Assembly (NCBI GenBank): GCA_002714565.1
Contig: PAXU01000098.1
Coordinates: 3,356-8,504 of the forward strand
Length of the DNA stretch: 5,149 nt
Origin: Rhodopirellula sp.
GTDB lineage: Bacteria > Planctomycetota > Planctomycetia > Pirellulales > Pirellulaceae
Direction of reading: 5' to 3'
Of the stretch, positions 1-5,149 are shown one piece after another (position 1 is the first letter of the stretch; each line of letters begins with the position of its first letter). The notes under the pieces are model-generated. The model did not search any database and was not told the origin of the DNA. It worked only from the letters and a program-made list of their open reading frames with translations. A program made the position numbers and the translations under genes.

Positions 1-257
1 CCTTGGACACGATCTTCAAAAACATCGCCCATTGCGACCAACTCGAGTCCACCACCTTGGGTGTTCAGAGCTTGAATTGCAGCGCCAGTTCCTCGTCCAC
101 CACAGCCAACCAGACCGATCTTAATGGTGTCAGTGCCGTATCCGTTTGCAGCTCGTGCAATTTCTAAATTGCCGGCCACTGTGCTTCCGGCCACCAGGAT
201 GGTGGAATTGCGAAGAAAAGTACGACGTGATGTGTTTTGCTTGTCCTGCTTCGACAT
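1..257 (-). CDS. Tat-exported Gfo/Idh/MocA family oxidoreductase, N-terminal part (cut by window edge)
   Basis: Reading the minus strand from the ATG at 257-255 gives 85 uninterrupted codons that run off the left edge. Residues 10-15 (SRRTFL) are a twin-arginine motif, followed by a hydrophobic stretch (about 19-29) and a likely cleavage region near ARA-A (35-37). This predicts export of the folded, cofactor-loaded enzyme. Residues 46-59 (KIGLVGCGGRGTGA) form the first beta strand and glycine-rich dinucleotide loop of a Rossmann fold, and AMGDVFEDR (75-83) is the second-strand region where the cofactor ribose is contacted. The family uses NAD(P) to oxidise or reduce sugars and related polyols; the substrate cannot be told from this part. 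A GGAG ribosome site lies 7 nt before the start. The protein resembles the one encoded at 2863-1499 almost position by position through this region, so the two are paralogues. The EKP motif and C-terminal domain lie outside the window. Confidence 0.93.
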   Translation of the reverse strand, partial: MSKQDKQNTSRRTFLRNSTILVAGSTVAGNLEIARAANGYGTDTIKIGLVGCGGRGTGAAIQALNTQGGGLELVAMGDVFEDRVQ

Positions 258-264
258 GATCAGT

Positions 265-268
265 CTCC
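265..268 (-). promoter_or_regulatory. Ribosome binding site of the left-edge oxidoreductase
   Basis: CTCC on the plus strand reads GGAG on the minus strand, with 7 nt separating it from the ATG at 257-255. It supports this start codon. Confidence 0.6.
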
Positions 269-334
269 AAGGGCTGATTTTAGAGTGTTTTGAACGAGTT
301 TAACCTCGAAACCGCTGGTCTCTTACTTGGGTTT

Positions 335-363
335 AGCATAACCTCAGAAGTGACTTGTTTCAA
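335..363 (-). promoter_or_regulatory. Candidate sigma-70-like promoter for the left-edge oxidoreductase
   Basis: Read on the minus strand, TTGAAA (363-358, five of six matches to TTGACA) is followed after exactly 17 nt by TATGCT (340-335, four of six matches to TATAAT). Transcription would begin near 328, giving a leader of about 70 nt before the ATG at 257. This is a consensus match only. Planctomycete promoters are not always close to this consensus, so the call is tentative. Confidence 0.4.
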
Positions 364-382
364 TTCAGGCAATACAGCGTTT

Positions 383-399
383 GTATGCGTTTTGCATAC
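383..399. repeat. 6-bp perfect inverted repeat (GTATGC-GTTTT-GCATAC)
   Basis: GTATGC at 383-388 and GCATAC at 394-399 are exact reverse complements separated by 5 nt. The repeat lies between the divergent oxidoreductase and apbE genes, upstream of the preferred apbE start and just upstream of the candidate minus-strand promoter. It could be a regulator binding site or an mRNA hairpin in the apbE leader. It also contains one alternative apbE start codon (ATG at 385). Confidence 0.4.
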
Positions 400-427
400 T
401 CGTTGCTTCGACTATTTACCAATAGAC

Positions 428-432
428 GTAGG
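428..432 (+). promoter_or_regulatory. Ribosome binding site that decides the apbE start
   Basis: GTAGG sits 6 nt before the ATG at 439. The two earlier in-frame starts are less well served: ATG at 385 has its nearest purine-rich site (CAGG, 366-369) 15 nt away, and TTG at 355 has only AGAAG at 346-350. Confidence 0.4.
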
Positions 433-438
433 CATTTA

Positions 439-1473
439 ATGGTACTTCCAAAGCGACTATATCTCGCATCTGTACTTCTGTTAATTACTCGATTTCTGGC
501 GAGTGACTATGCACATGGGCAATCACGAGTTGCGCAGGCAATTCCGGCAATGGGCACAGAGGCCAGGATTATTGCCTACGCGGAAAACGAAGAGGAAGGC
601 CGTAAAGCTGTAGAGGCAGCTTTAGATCGAATACTGGAGATTGAAGACAGGTTAAGTGATTACGATTTGACCAGTGAATCAATGTTGTTTTGCAAGTCAG
701 CACCTCACGAAGTTCTACGCCCGATTTCAAACGATCTATGGGTCTGCTTATTACGTGGTAAACAAATCTGGAGCCAGTCGAAGGGTGCGTTTGATGTAAC
801 GGTTGGCGCATATTCCAAACTGTGGCGTCGAGCACGGCGTCAGCGAGAATTCCCAAGTCAGGAGCGATTATCCAGTGCCGCGATGGTGGTTGGGTTTGAT
901 CATGTCGAAGTTGATATGGATTCACCGCGAGCAGCGATTTCGACAAGCGGGTTGCAGTTGGACTTCGGTGCCATTGCTAAGGGATATGCAGCGGACGAGG
1001 CGATACGTGTTTTGAAAGAGCATGGAATCAGCATCGCGATTGCTGATGTAGGAGGCGATGTGGCAATTGGCACTGCTCCTGATGCAAAGCCAGGCTGGCC
1101 AGTTGGAATCGCACCACTGTCAGAGACAGGAGAATTACAAATAACACATCTTTCTCAATGCGGTGTCGCCACGTCCGGGGACGCATTTCAGTTCGTCGAA
1201 TTGGATGGCCGGCGGTATTCACATATTATCGATCCGCGTTCCGGCATCGCGCTGACGCTTCGCAGCAGCGTGACAGTTGTGGCACCAACAGGTCTGGAGG
1301 CGGACGCTTGGGCATCGGCAATCTCCGTACTAGGGCCACGCGTGGGATTGAGAATGATCCGCAGACTACCGGGAGTCACTGCTTACGTGGTGACCGATAG
1401 AAATGGGGACGGTATAGGCGAAATCAGCCAGTCACGGGGCTTCCCGCAACTGGCTGATGAAATGAGTCCTTGA
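439..1473 (+). CDS. apbE: ApbE family FAD:protein FMN transferase, exported
   Basis: The product (344 residues from ATG 439, usual ApbE length) should transfer FMN from FAD to a Thr/Ser of an exported flavoprotein, in a Mg-dependent reaction outside the cytoplasmic membrane. Family motifs appear in order: MGT (38-40), RLSDYD (71-76), GAFDVTVG (116-123), LDFGAIAKGYAAD (174-186), VGGD (204-207), ATSGD (244-248), SHIIDPRSG (261-269) and EADAWAS (287-293). The last contains the conserved Asp of the metal site, with Ser where many members have Thr. Residues 7-21 form a signal-peptide core after a Lys-Arg pair, with possible cleavage near YAHG-Q. There is no lipobox Cys, so it is not an obvious lipoprotein, unlike many Gram-negative ApbE proteins. 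The frame stays open to TTG 355 and ATG 385; I prefer 439 for its signal peptide and ribosome site. No NqrC/RnfG-like or FMN-binding-domain acceptor is present in the window. It converges on the oxidoreductase gene at 1499. Confidence 0.92.
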   Translation: MVLPKRLYLASVLLLITRFLASDYAHGQSRVAQAIPAMGTEARIIAYAENEEEGRKAVEAALDRILEIEDRLSDYDLTSESMLFCKSAPHEVLRPISNDLWVCLLRGKQIWSQSKGAFDVTVGAYSKLWRRARRQREFPSQERLSSAAMVVGFDHVEVDMDSPRAAISTSGLQLDFGAIAKGYAADEAIRVLKEHGISIAIADVGGDVAIGTAPDAKPGWPVGIAPLSETGELQITHLSQCGVATSGDAFQFVELDGRRYSHIIDPRSGIALTLRSSVTVVAPTGLEADAWASAISVLGPRVGLRMIRRLPGVTAYVVTDRNGDGIGEISQSRGFPQLADEMSP

Positions 1474-1477
1474 CCAA

Positions 1478-1490
1478 ACGCCATGGGCGT
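1478..1490. terminator. Small hairpin between convergent genes, possible weak bidirectional terminator
   Basis: ACGCC (1478-1482) and GGCGT (1486-1490) pair perfectly around a 3-nt loop, in the 25-nt gap between the apbE stop and the oxidoreductase stop. There is no real T-run on either side (only TTT on the minus strand), so a classical intrinsic terminator is not shown. The position between two converging genes is the main support. Confidence 0.3.
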
Positions 1491-1498
1491 CGGGGAGA

Positions 1499-2863
1499 TT
1501 AATACTCTCGGTCTTGAATGATGCCCGGCAGCGGGATTGGATATTTGCCGTTGGCATCGGCAACAACCGGTGGCTCACTGTCGTAATCCATGTTTTCAAG
1601 ATTTGGTGCGAATTCATGTTCACAATTGAGCAAATCGTCATAGGTGATGACTTGGCCTGTGTGAGCAGCCATTCGTGCCATGGACGTTGCGATGCTTGAT
1701 TTCACGCCACGATCCACTTCGTTGTATTCCTTGTCGTTGCGAATTGCGTCGATCAAGTGAATCCATTCTTCCTGATATGGGTTTGGTTCGCGCTCTGCGT
1801 ATGACCAGACGAGGTTGTCATCGGTCATGTTGTGGCCTGAGAAAAGTCGTGCCCGTGATGGTGCGTGGCCAGAACTCGACACGATGGCTGAGCCTTTTGT
1901 GCCATGTGCATAGGTTGCAAATTCGTTGTGGCAACCTGGGATGGTACGGCCGTTAATGAAGGCTTTGGTTCCATCTGCGAACGTGAATTCAACACTGTAA
2001 GTATCAAAGTTCTGATCCACGTGATTGCCACGGTAATGGCGACCGCCGGATCCTTTCGCTTCGACAGGCCAGTCGTTTTTCATCCAGCACATCTCATCGA
2101 TGTTATGGATGAGGAAGTCGCTGACGGCGCCGCCGCTTGCCCACAAAAAGCCGTGGAAGTGCCTGATCTGATAAAGCAACTCGTTGTCCCAATCTTCCGG
2201 TTGTGGTGGCACGGCCGCTGAACCGGTAGGCCCTGCCATGCGATAGGCACGTAATTGGGTGATGTCGCCGATAACGCCATCCTGGATCTTGTCGAAGAGC
2301 TCGCGGCGTGCTTTGCAGTGTCTGCACATCAGGCCAACGCCCACCTTGAGGTTTTTCTCTTTTGCTTTTTCATTAAGGGCAAACATCTTTCTGGATGACG
2401 GGCCATCTACGGTGACCGGTTTTTCCATGAATACGTTTACACCCTTTTCAATCGCATATGTGTAATGGAGCCAACGAAACGCAGGCGGTGTGGTTAGGAT
2501 GACGATGTCACCAGGATTAAGAGTGTCAATCGCCTTCTTGTAGCCATCAAATCCGAGGAACTTGCTGTCGTCTGCGACTTGAACCTTGTCTTCAAACTGT
2601 GCTTTGAGGCTGTTGTGGCTAACAGCAAGCTTGTTTTCAAATACATCTGCCATGGCAGTCAGTTTGATTTCGTTGTCCTTTACCGAAAGTGCGTTAGCAG
2701 CGGCACCTGTACCACGTCCACCAGCACCAACAAGTGCGATTTGTACTGTACTGTCATTGCCGGCGTGTACATGCGGTGCGACGCTGGCAAGGGTGGCACC
2801 GGCTGCTGCCAAGGTAGTACCGGTCTTTAAGAAGTCTCTTCTTGATTCTTGTTCTTTGGACAT
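1499..2863 (-). CDS. Tat-exported Gfo/Idh/MocA family oxidoreductase (complete)
   Basis: This 454-residue NAD(P)-dependent oxidoreductase is probably active in the cell envelope. SRRDFLK (7-13) is a twin-arginine motif followed by an alanine-rich hydrophobic segment (16-29) and a likely cleavage site at HVHA-G (31-35). The Rossmann loop is ALVGAGGRGTGA (43-54), and the second-strand region is AMADVFENK (70-78). The family signature MEKPV (146-150) carries the usual catalytic or cofactor-contacting Lys148. The second domain contains GGAVSDFLIHNID (244-256), where D249 and H253 fit the family's active-site G-x3-D-x3-H pattern. The C-terminal end (PIPLPGIIQDREY) looks intact. Such proteins are strongly multiplied in planctomycetes, and the substrate (sugar, inositol or derivative) cannot be deduced. 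The start has a weak AGG site 9 nt upstream. The gene lies 61 bp behind the SUMF1-like gene on the same strand, with no strong terminator between, so co-transcription is likely. It is a paralogue of the gene cut at the left edge. Confidence 0.95.
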   Translation of the reverse strand: MSKEQESRRDFLKTGTTLAAAGATLASVAPHVHAGNDSTVQIALVGAGGRGTGAAANALSVKDNEIKLTAMADVFENKLAVSHNSLKAQFEDKVQVADDSKFLGFDGYKKAIDTLNPGDIVILTTPPAFRWLHYTYAIEKGVNVFMEKPVTVDGPSSRKMFALNEKAKEKNLKVGVGLMCRHCKARRELFDKIQDGVIGDITQLRAYRMAGPTGSAAVPPQPEDWDNELLYQIRHFHGFLWASGGAVSDFLIHNIDEMCWMKNDWPVEAKGSGGRHYRGNHVDQNFDTYSVEFTFADGTKAFINGRTIPGCHNEFATYAHGTKGSAIVSSSGHAPSRARLFSGHNMTDDNLVWSYAEREPNPYQEEWIHLIDAIRNDKEYNEVDRGVKSSIATSMARMAAHTGQVITYDDLLNCEHEFAPNLENMDYDSEPPVVADANGKYPIPLPGIIQDREY

Positions 2864-2924
2864 TTTGTCTAACCTGTTTAGGAAATAATGTGCTGTCTTA
2901 ACGGTTTATCGTGGTGTGGAGCGA

Positions 2925-4013
2925 TTACTCTTCGCCCTCTTCGTCTACCTGCTCTGGCAAGGTGTTGTCCCACTTGTCCTTGAGTTCCTGATCGGTGGGG
3001 TCTACAAGTGGTCGCACGATTCTGAATCCGACGAATACCGCATCCGTATGATACCAGATGCTTTGTGGAATTTGTGGGTCCTGCTCTTTCCAGTCAGCAT
3101 GGGATGAGATTCGAGCTGCACTGCGAAGTGCGGCGGGTTTATCTTTCCAGCTTCCACCTCTTACCACCCTTGGATAAAGTTTGGTCGGTATCGCTAGTGG
3201 GTTATTCAGGACATCGTTGTCACCGGTCGAGTAAAAGTCTGCTACGTACTGATCAAGCACCCATTCCGAGACGTTGCCGTGCATGTCATGCAAACCCCAT
3301 GGATTAGGCTTTAGCTTGCCGACCTTTTGATATTTGTCAGGAGCATTCCCGCTGTGCCATGCGAATTCGTTGATTGCCGAAGCGTCGTTCCCAAAGGAAT
3401 AGCGAGTAGTTGTGCCGGCTCGACACGCATATTCCCATTCGGCCTCTGTAGGTAGTCGATAGTAACGCCCGGTTTTGGCTGTCAGCCATTTGCAAAACGT
3501 TCTAGCGGCGTGCTGCGTCATGCAAATTGCCGGGTATCCACGCTTCCCCATTCCAAACGTCATATCGGTGTATGGTGGTGTTGGCTTGGAGATCGTAAGA
3601 TCCTTTGCGAGCTTATCCCGTTCATTATCTTCGATTCCCAGTGCGCTTCTGCGAAGAATATCCAGATCGCTCATCCATACTTCATATGCGTCCCAAGTGA
3701 CTTCACACTTAGCCATCCAAAACGGCTCGATTTTAATCTTACGTTGAGGGCCTTCATCTTTCTTGCGCCCATCTTCTGCATCCGAACTTCCCATGGTGTA
3801 TTCACCACTTGGAATGGGCAGCATCTCGATCTTGCCTGATGAATGCTCTACCAATTCAGTGTATGGCTTCATTTCTTTTTCAGTTTCCGCTGCGGAGTCC
3901 TTAACCGGAAGCGGATCGGGGTGTTTGTCCACCGCAAATGCACCGGTTGAGATCACTAAACTGAAAAGGGTTGCCGCAAGGCTGAGCCTCATTCGCATAA
4001 TGTGTCTTCTCAT
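2925..4013 (-). CDS. Secreted SUMF1/formylglycine-generating-enzyme-like domain protein, lacking the catalytic cysteine pair
   Basis: The 362-residue product starts with a signal peptide (hydrophobic 10-22, cleavage near AFA-V, 25-28), then a charged linker and one FGE-sulfatase (SUMF1) domain over about residues 60-336. Seen in order: PSGEYTMGS (68-76), CEVTWDAY (103-110), YRLPTEAEWEYACRAG (185-200), NPWGLHDMHGNVSEWV (237-252), RVVRGGSWKD (282-291), RSAAR (297-301) and VGFRIVRP (328-335). True FGE oxidises a sulfatase Cys to formylglycine using two copper-binding cysteines shortly after the RGGS motif. Here that segment (286-301) has none, so that activity is unlikely. Related cysteine-poor members serve as binding domains or act in other oxidative chemistry, and the role here is unknown. 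The C-terminal tail (336-362) is strongly acidic. Cys residues occur at 103, 164, 174 and 197 only. ATGs at 3998 and 3992 are alternative starts that still keep a signal peptide; no good ribosome site favours 4013. It is probably the first gene of a unit with the oxidoreductase at 2863-1499. Confidence 0.93.
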   Translation of the reverse strand: MRRHIMRMRLSLAATLFSLVISTGAFAVDKHPDPLPVKDSAAETEKEMKPYTELVEHSSGKIEMLPIPSGEYTMGSSDAEDGRKKDEGPQRKIKIEPFWMAKCEVTWDAYEVWMSDLDILRRSALGIEDNERDKLAKDLTISKPTPPYTDMTFGMGKRGYPAICMTQHAARTFCKWLTAKTGRYYRLPTEAEWEYACRAGTTTRYSFGNDASAINEFAWHSGNAPDKYQKVGKLKPNPWGLHDMHGNVSEWVLDQYVADFYSTGDNDVLNNPLAIPTKLYPRVVRGGSWKDKPAALRSAARISSHADWKEQDPQIPQSIWYHTDAVFVGFRIVRPLVDPTDQELKDKWDNTLPEQVDEEGEE

Positions 4014-4044
4014 TAGTTAATTTGGTATACGATAACGCTGGAAA

Positions 4045-4072
4045 CACTCATCATAACCACCGGTTAAGAGTG
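4045..4072. repeat. Nested inverted repeat in the divergent intergenic region
   Basis: An inner repeat, TAACC (4054-4058) and GGTTA (4062-4066), has a 3-nt spacer. An outer repeat, CACTC (4045-4049) and GAGTG (4068-4072), encloses it. All ten pairs are perfect, with an asymmetric interruption of 4 nt on the left and 1 nt on the right. It overlaps the candidate minus-strand -10 box, so it could be an operator acting on the SUMF1-like gene, the dehydrogenase gene, or both. A chance occurrence is possible given the short arms. Confidence 0.4.
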
Positions 4073-4078
4073 CTTGAA
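4050..4078 (-). promoter_or_regulatory. Candidate promoter of the SUMF1-like/oxidoreductase unit
   Basis: On the minus strand, TATGAT (4055-4050) matches the -10 consensus at five of six positions. Seventeen nt upstream lies TTCAAG (4078-4073), a poor -35 match. Transcription would start near 4043, leaving a leader of about 30 nt before the ATG at 4013. The weak -35 box would suit an activator-dependent promoter, but that is inference. Confidence 0.3.
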
Positions 4079-4128
4079 GTATCCGTCCGAATTCACACGC
4101 GGCACAGACTAACTGCGCGGGCTAAGAC

Positions 4129-4145
4129 AAGGAATCAATTGAGGA
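4129..4145 (+). promoter_or_regulatory. Unusual ribosome binding region of the dehydrogenase gene
   Basis: Two purine-rich sites precede the ATG at 4146. AAGGA (4129-4133) is 12 nt away, farther than usual, and GAGGA (4141-4145) directly abuts the start codon, too close for normal use. The protein start itself (MKSVVLTKQD) matches the family beginning, so the start is not in doubt; the longer-spaced site is probably the one used. Confidence 0.45.
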
Positions 4146-5147
4146 ATGAAGTCGGTAGTACTCACAAAACAAGATTCGCCACTAAAGATTGAAGATCGCG
4201 ATTCATTAGAACCTTCCGAAGGTCAGGTGATTGTGTCGCTCAAGGCAAGTGCCCTTAATCGACGTGATTATTGGATAACTCAAGGTTTGTACCCAGGTAT
4301 TCAATATCCGGCGGTTCTTGGATCAGATGGTGCTGGTGTGGTTTCAAGGATTGGTGCCAATGTAGATGAGTCCATGATTGGTTTAGATGTTCTCATTAAT
4401 CCGGGACTCAATTGGGGAAACAATCAAAGTTACCAATCGAGCGATTTCCAGATTCTGGGAATGCCGGGCCTCGGCACATTGGCCAGCGAAGTTCTTGTAC
4501 CGGCGGAAAACGTCTGTCCTAAGCCTGAGCATCTTTCATGGTCTGAAGCTGCGGCTCTTCCCTTAGCCGGGCTCACGGCATTTCGTGCGTTGATGAAACA
4601 GGGATTGGCAAAAACTGGTGATACTGTCCTCATAACTGGTATTGGGGGTGGAGTAGCTACCTTTGCTATGACGTTCGCATTGGCGATTGGCATGAAAGTA
4701 TTGGTAACGTCATCAAGTGATGAAAAGCTCTCAAAAGCACGTTCGCTAGGCGCGGCGGCAGGTTACAACTACGGGACCGACGACTGGGGTAAACAACTGA
4801 AGTCAGAGCACGGGATGCCCAACTTGATAGTGGATGGCGCTGGCGGTGCGGGTTATGGGGTGTTGTTAAATCTCGCATCCCCAGGTGGAACAATCGTTAG
4901 TTATGGATCCACAGCAGGTGCTCCTGGGAAAGTGGACCTGTTTAAGGTGTTTTGGAAACAGCTCCGACTAATCGGCTCCACTATGGGCTCAGCAAATGAT
5001 TTTGACGAAATGTTGGATCTGGTCTCACGGCACAACTTGCGTCCGGTTATCGACTGCCAGTTTGAGATGGAAAATATAACCGACGCCTTTGAGCAGATGG
5101 CAGAGTCCCGGCAGTTTGGAAAAATCGTTGTCAATCAACCGGTGTAG
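4146..5147 (+). CDS. Zinc-less medium-chain dehydrogenase/reductase (quinone-oxidoreductase type)
   Basis: The 333-residue cytoplasmic protein has the two-domain medium-chain dehydrogenase layout: a GroES-like catalytic domain (about 1-125 plus the C-terminal strands) and a Rossmann domain (about 128-275). The nucleotide loop is ITGIGGGVATFA (163-174), followed by VTSSSDEKL (187-195), where the serines and Lys194 suggest a preference for NADPH. VDGAGG (229-234) and GTIVSYGSTAG (248-258) complete the domain. Zinc ligands are absent: the usual Cys position reads ALNRRD (36-41), the GHE motif is replaced by GSDGAG (59-64), and the four-Cys structural-zinc loop is replaced by a Cys-free stretch (84-108). 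It is therefore more like quinone or enone reductases than alcohol dehydrogenases, though automatic annotation often says zinc-binding. Family members reduce quinones, enals or similar acceptors; the substrate is unknown. It is divergent from the SUMF1-like gene with 132 bp between. The stop TAG ends two bases before the window edge, so any downstream partner is unseen. Confidence 0.93.
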   Translation: MKSVVLTKQDSPLKIEDRDSLEPSEGQVIVSLKASALNRRDYWITQGLYPGIQYPAVLGSDGAGVVSRIGANVDESMIGLDVLINPGLNWGNNQSYQSSDFQILGMPGLGTLASEVLVPAENVCPKPEHLSWSEAAALPLAGLTAFRALMKQGLAKTGDTVLITGIGGGVATFAMTFALAIGMKVLVTSSSDEKLSKARSLGAAAGYNYGTDDWGKQLKSEHGMPNLIVDGAGGAGYGVLLNLASPGGTIVSYGSTAGAPGKVDLFKVFWKQLRLIGSTMGSANDFDEMLDLVSRHNLRPVIDCQFEMENITDAFEQMAESRQFGKIVVNQPV

Positions 5148-5149
5148 AG

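Noticed and set aside
295..308. CGAG-N6-CTCG inverted repeat in the left intergenic region
   Set aside because: The arms are only 4 bp, too short to distinguish from chance.
569..946. Minus-strand open frame of about 125 codons opposite apbE
   Set aside because: It is antisense to the conserved part of ApbE, with low-complexity composition and no family features.
1396..1431. EF-hand or dockerin-like loop (DRNGDG) near the ApbE C-terminus
   Set aside because: Only one partial loop is present, the hydrophobic residue is out of register, and the position matches the normal ApbE C-terminal strand and turn before the SxGF segment, so calcium binding is not supported.
1904..2221. Plus-strand open frame of about 105 codons inside the oxidoreductase gene
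   Set aside because: It lies wholly antisense to a gene with clear family motifs, shows no recognisable motif, and is best explained as a shadow frame. The same holds for the other antisense frames at 2586-2888, 3475-3747 and 3510-3839.
2869..2881. Weak dyad (CTAA...TTAG) before the oxidoreductase start
   Set aside because: There are only four pairs with no GC-rich stem or T-run, which is expected by chance in AT-rich intergenic DNA; it is not evidence for a terminator or attenuator.
1..5149. tRNA, rRNA, CRISPR array, insertion sequence or phage/defence system
   Set aside because: No spaced direct repeats, transposase-like frame, terminal inverted repeats or RNA-gene-like sequence were seen. 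The intergenic gaps are all under 190 bp and the genes are ordinary metabolic or envelope families.

Overview
The window is a compact stretch of bacterial chromosome with mid-range GC. It carries five protein-coding genes, one of them cut by the left edge, and no RNA genes, mobile elements or CRISPR. The gene set suggests a planctomycete or a close relative: two Gfo/Idh/MocA oxidoreductases with twin-arginine (Tat) signals of the SRRxFL type, and an exported SUMF1-type protein beside one of them. This placement is inferred from gene content and family habits, not from a marker gene.

Layout: (1) 1-257, minus strand, the N-terminal 85 codons of a Tat-exported Gfo/Idh/MocA oxidoreductase, with its rear part beyond position 1. 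(2) 258-438, a divergent intergenic region holding a plausible minus-strand sigma-70-like promoter and a 6-bp inverted repeat. (3) 439-1473, plus strand, an ApbE-type FAD:protein FMN transferase with a Sec-type signal; the start is ambiguous. (4) 1474-1498, a short convergent junction with a small hairpin. (5) 2863-1499, minus strand, a complete second Tat-exported Gfo/Idh/MocA oxidoreductase, clearly paralogous to the first. (6) 4013-2925, minus strand, a secreted formylglycine-generating-enzyme-like (SUMF1 fold) protein lacking the catalytic cysteine pair, 61 bp upstream of gene 5 and probably co-transcribed with it. (7) 4014-4145, a divergent intergenic region with a nested inverted repeat over a possible minus-strand promoter. 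(8) 4146-5147, plus strand, a complete zinc-less medium-chain dehydrogenase of the quinone-oxidoreductase type, ending two bases before the window ends.

How the genes may work together: the SUMF1-like protein and the downstream oxidoreductase look like a two-gene unit, both exported, possibly handling sugars or sugar derivatives in the cell envelope. ApbE would attach FMN to an exported flavoprotein, but no recognisable acceptor is present here. The dehydrogenase is cytoplasmic and has its own upstream region. Nothing here clearly forms a new multi-gene system. The most noteworthy points are the cysteine-less SUMF1 domain paired with a Tat oxidoreductase, the two oxidoreductase paralogues split by an opposite-strand apbE, and the two inverted repeats in the divergent promoter regions.
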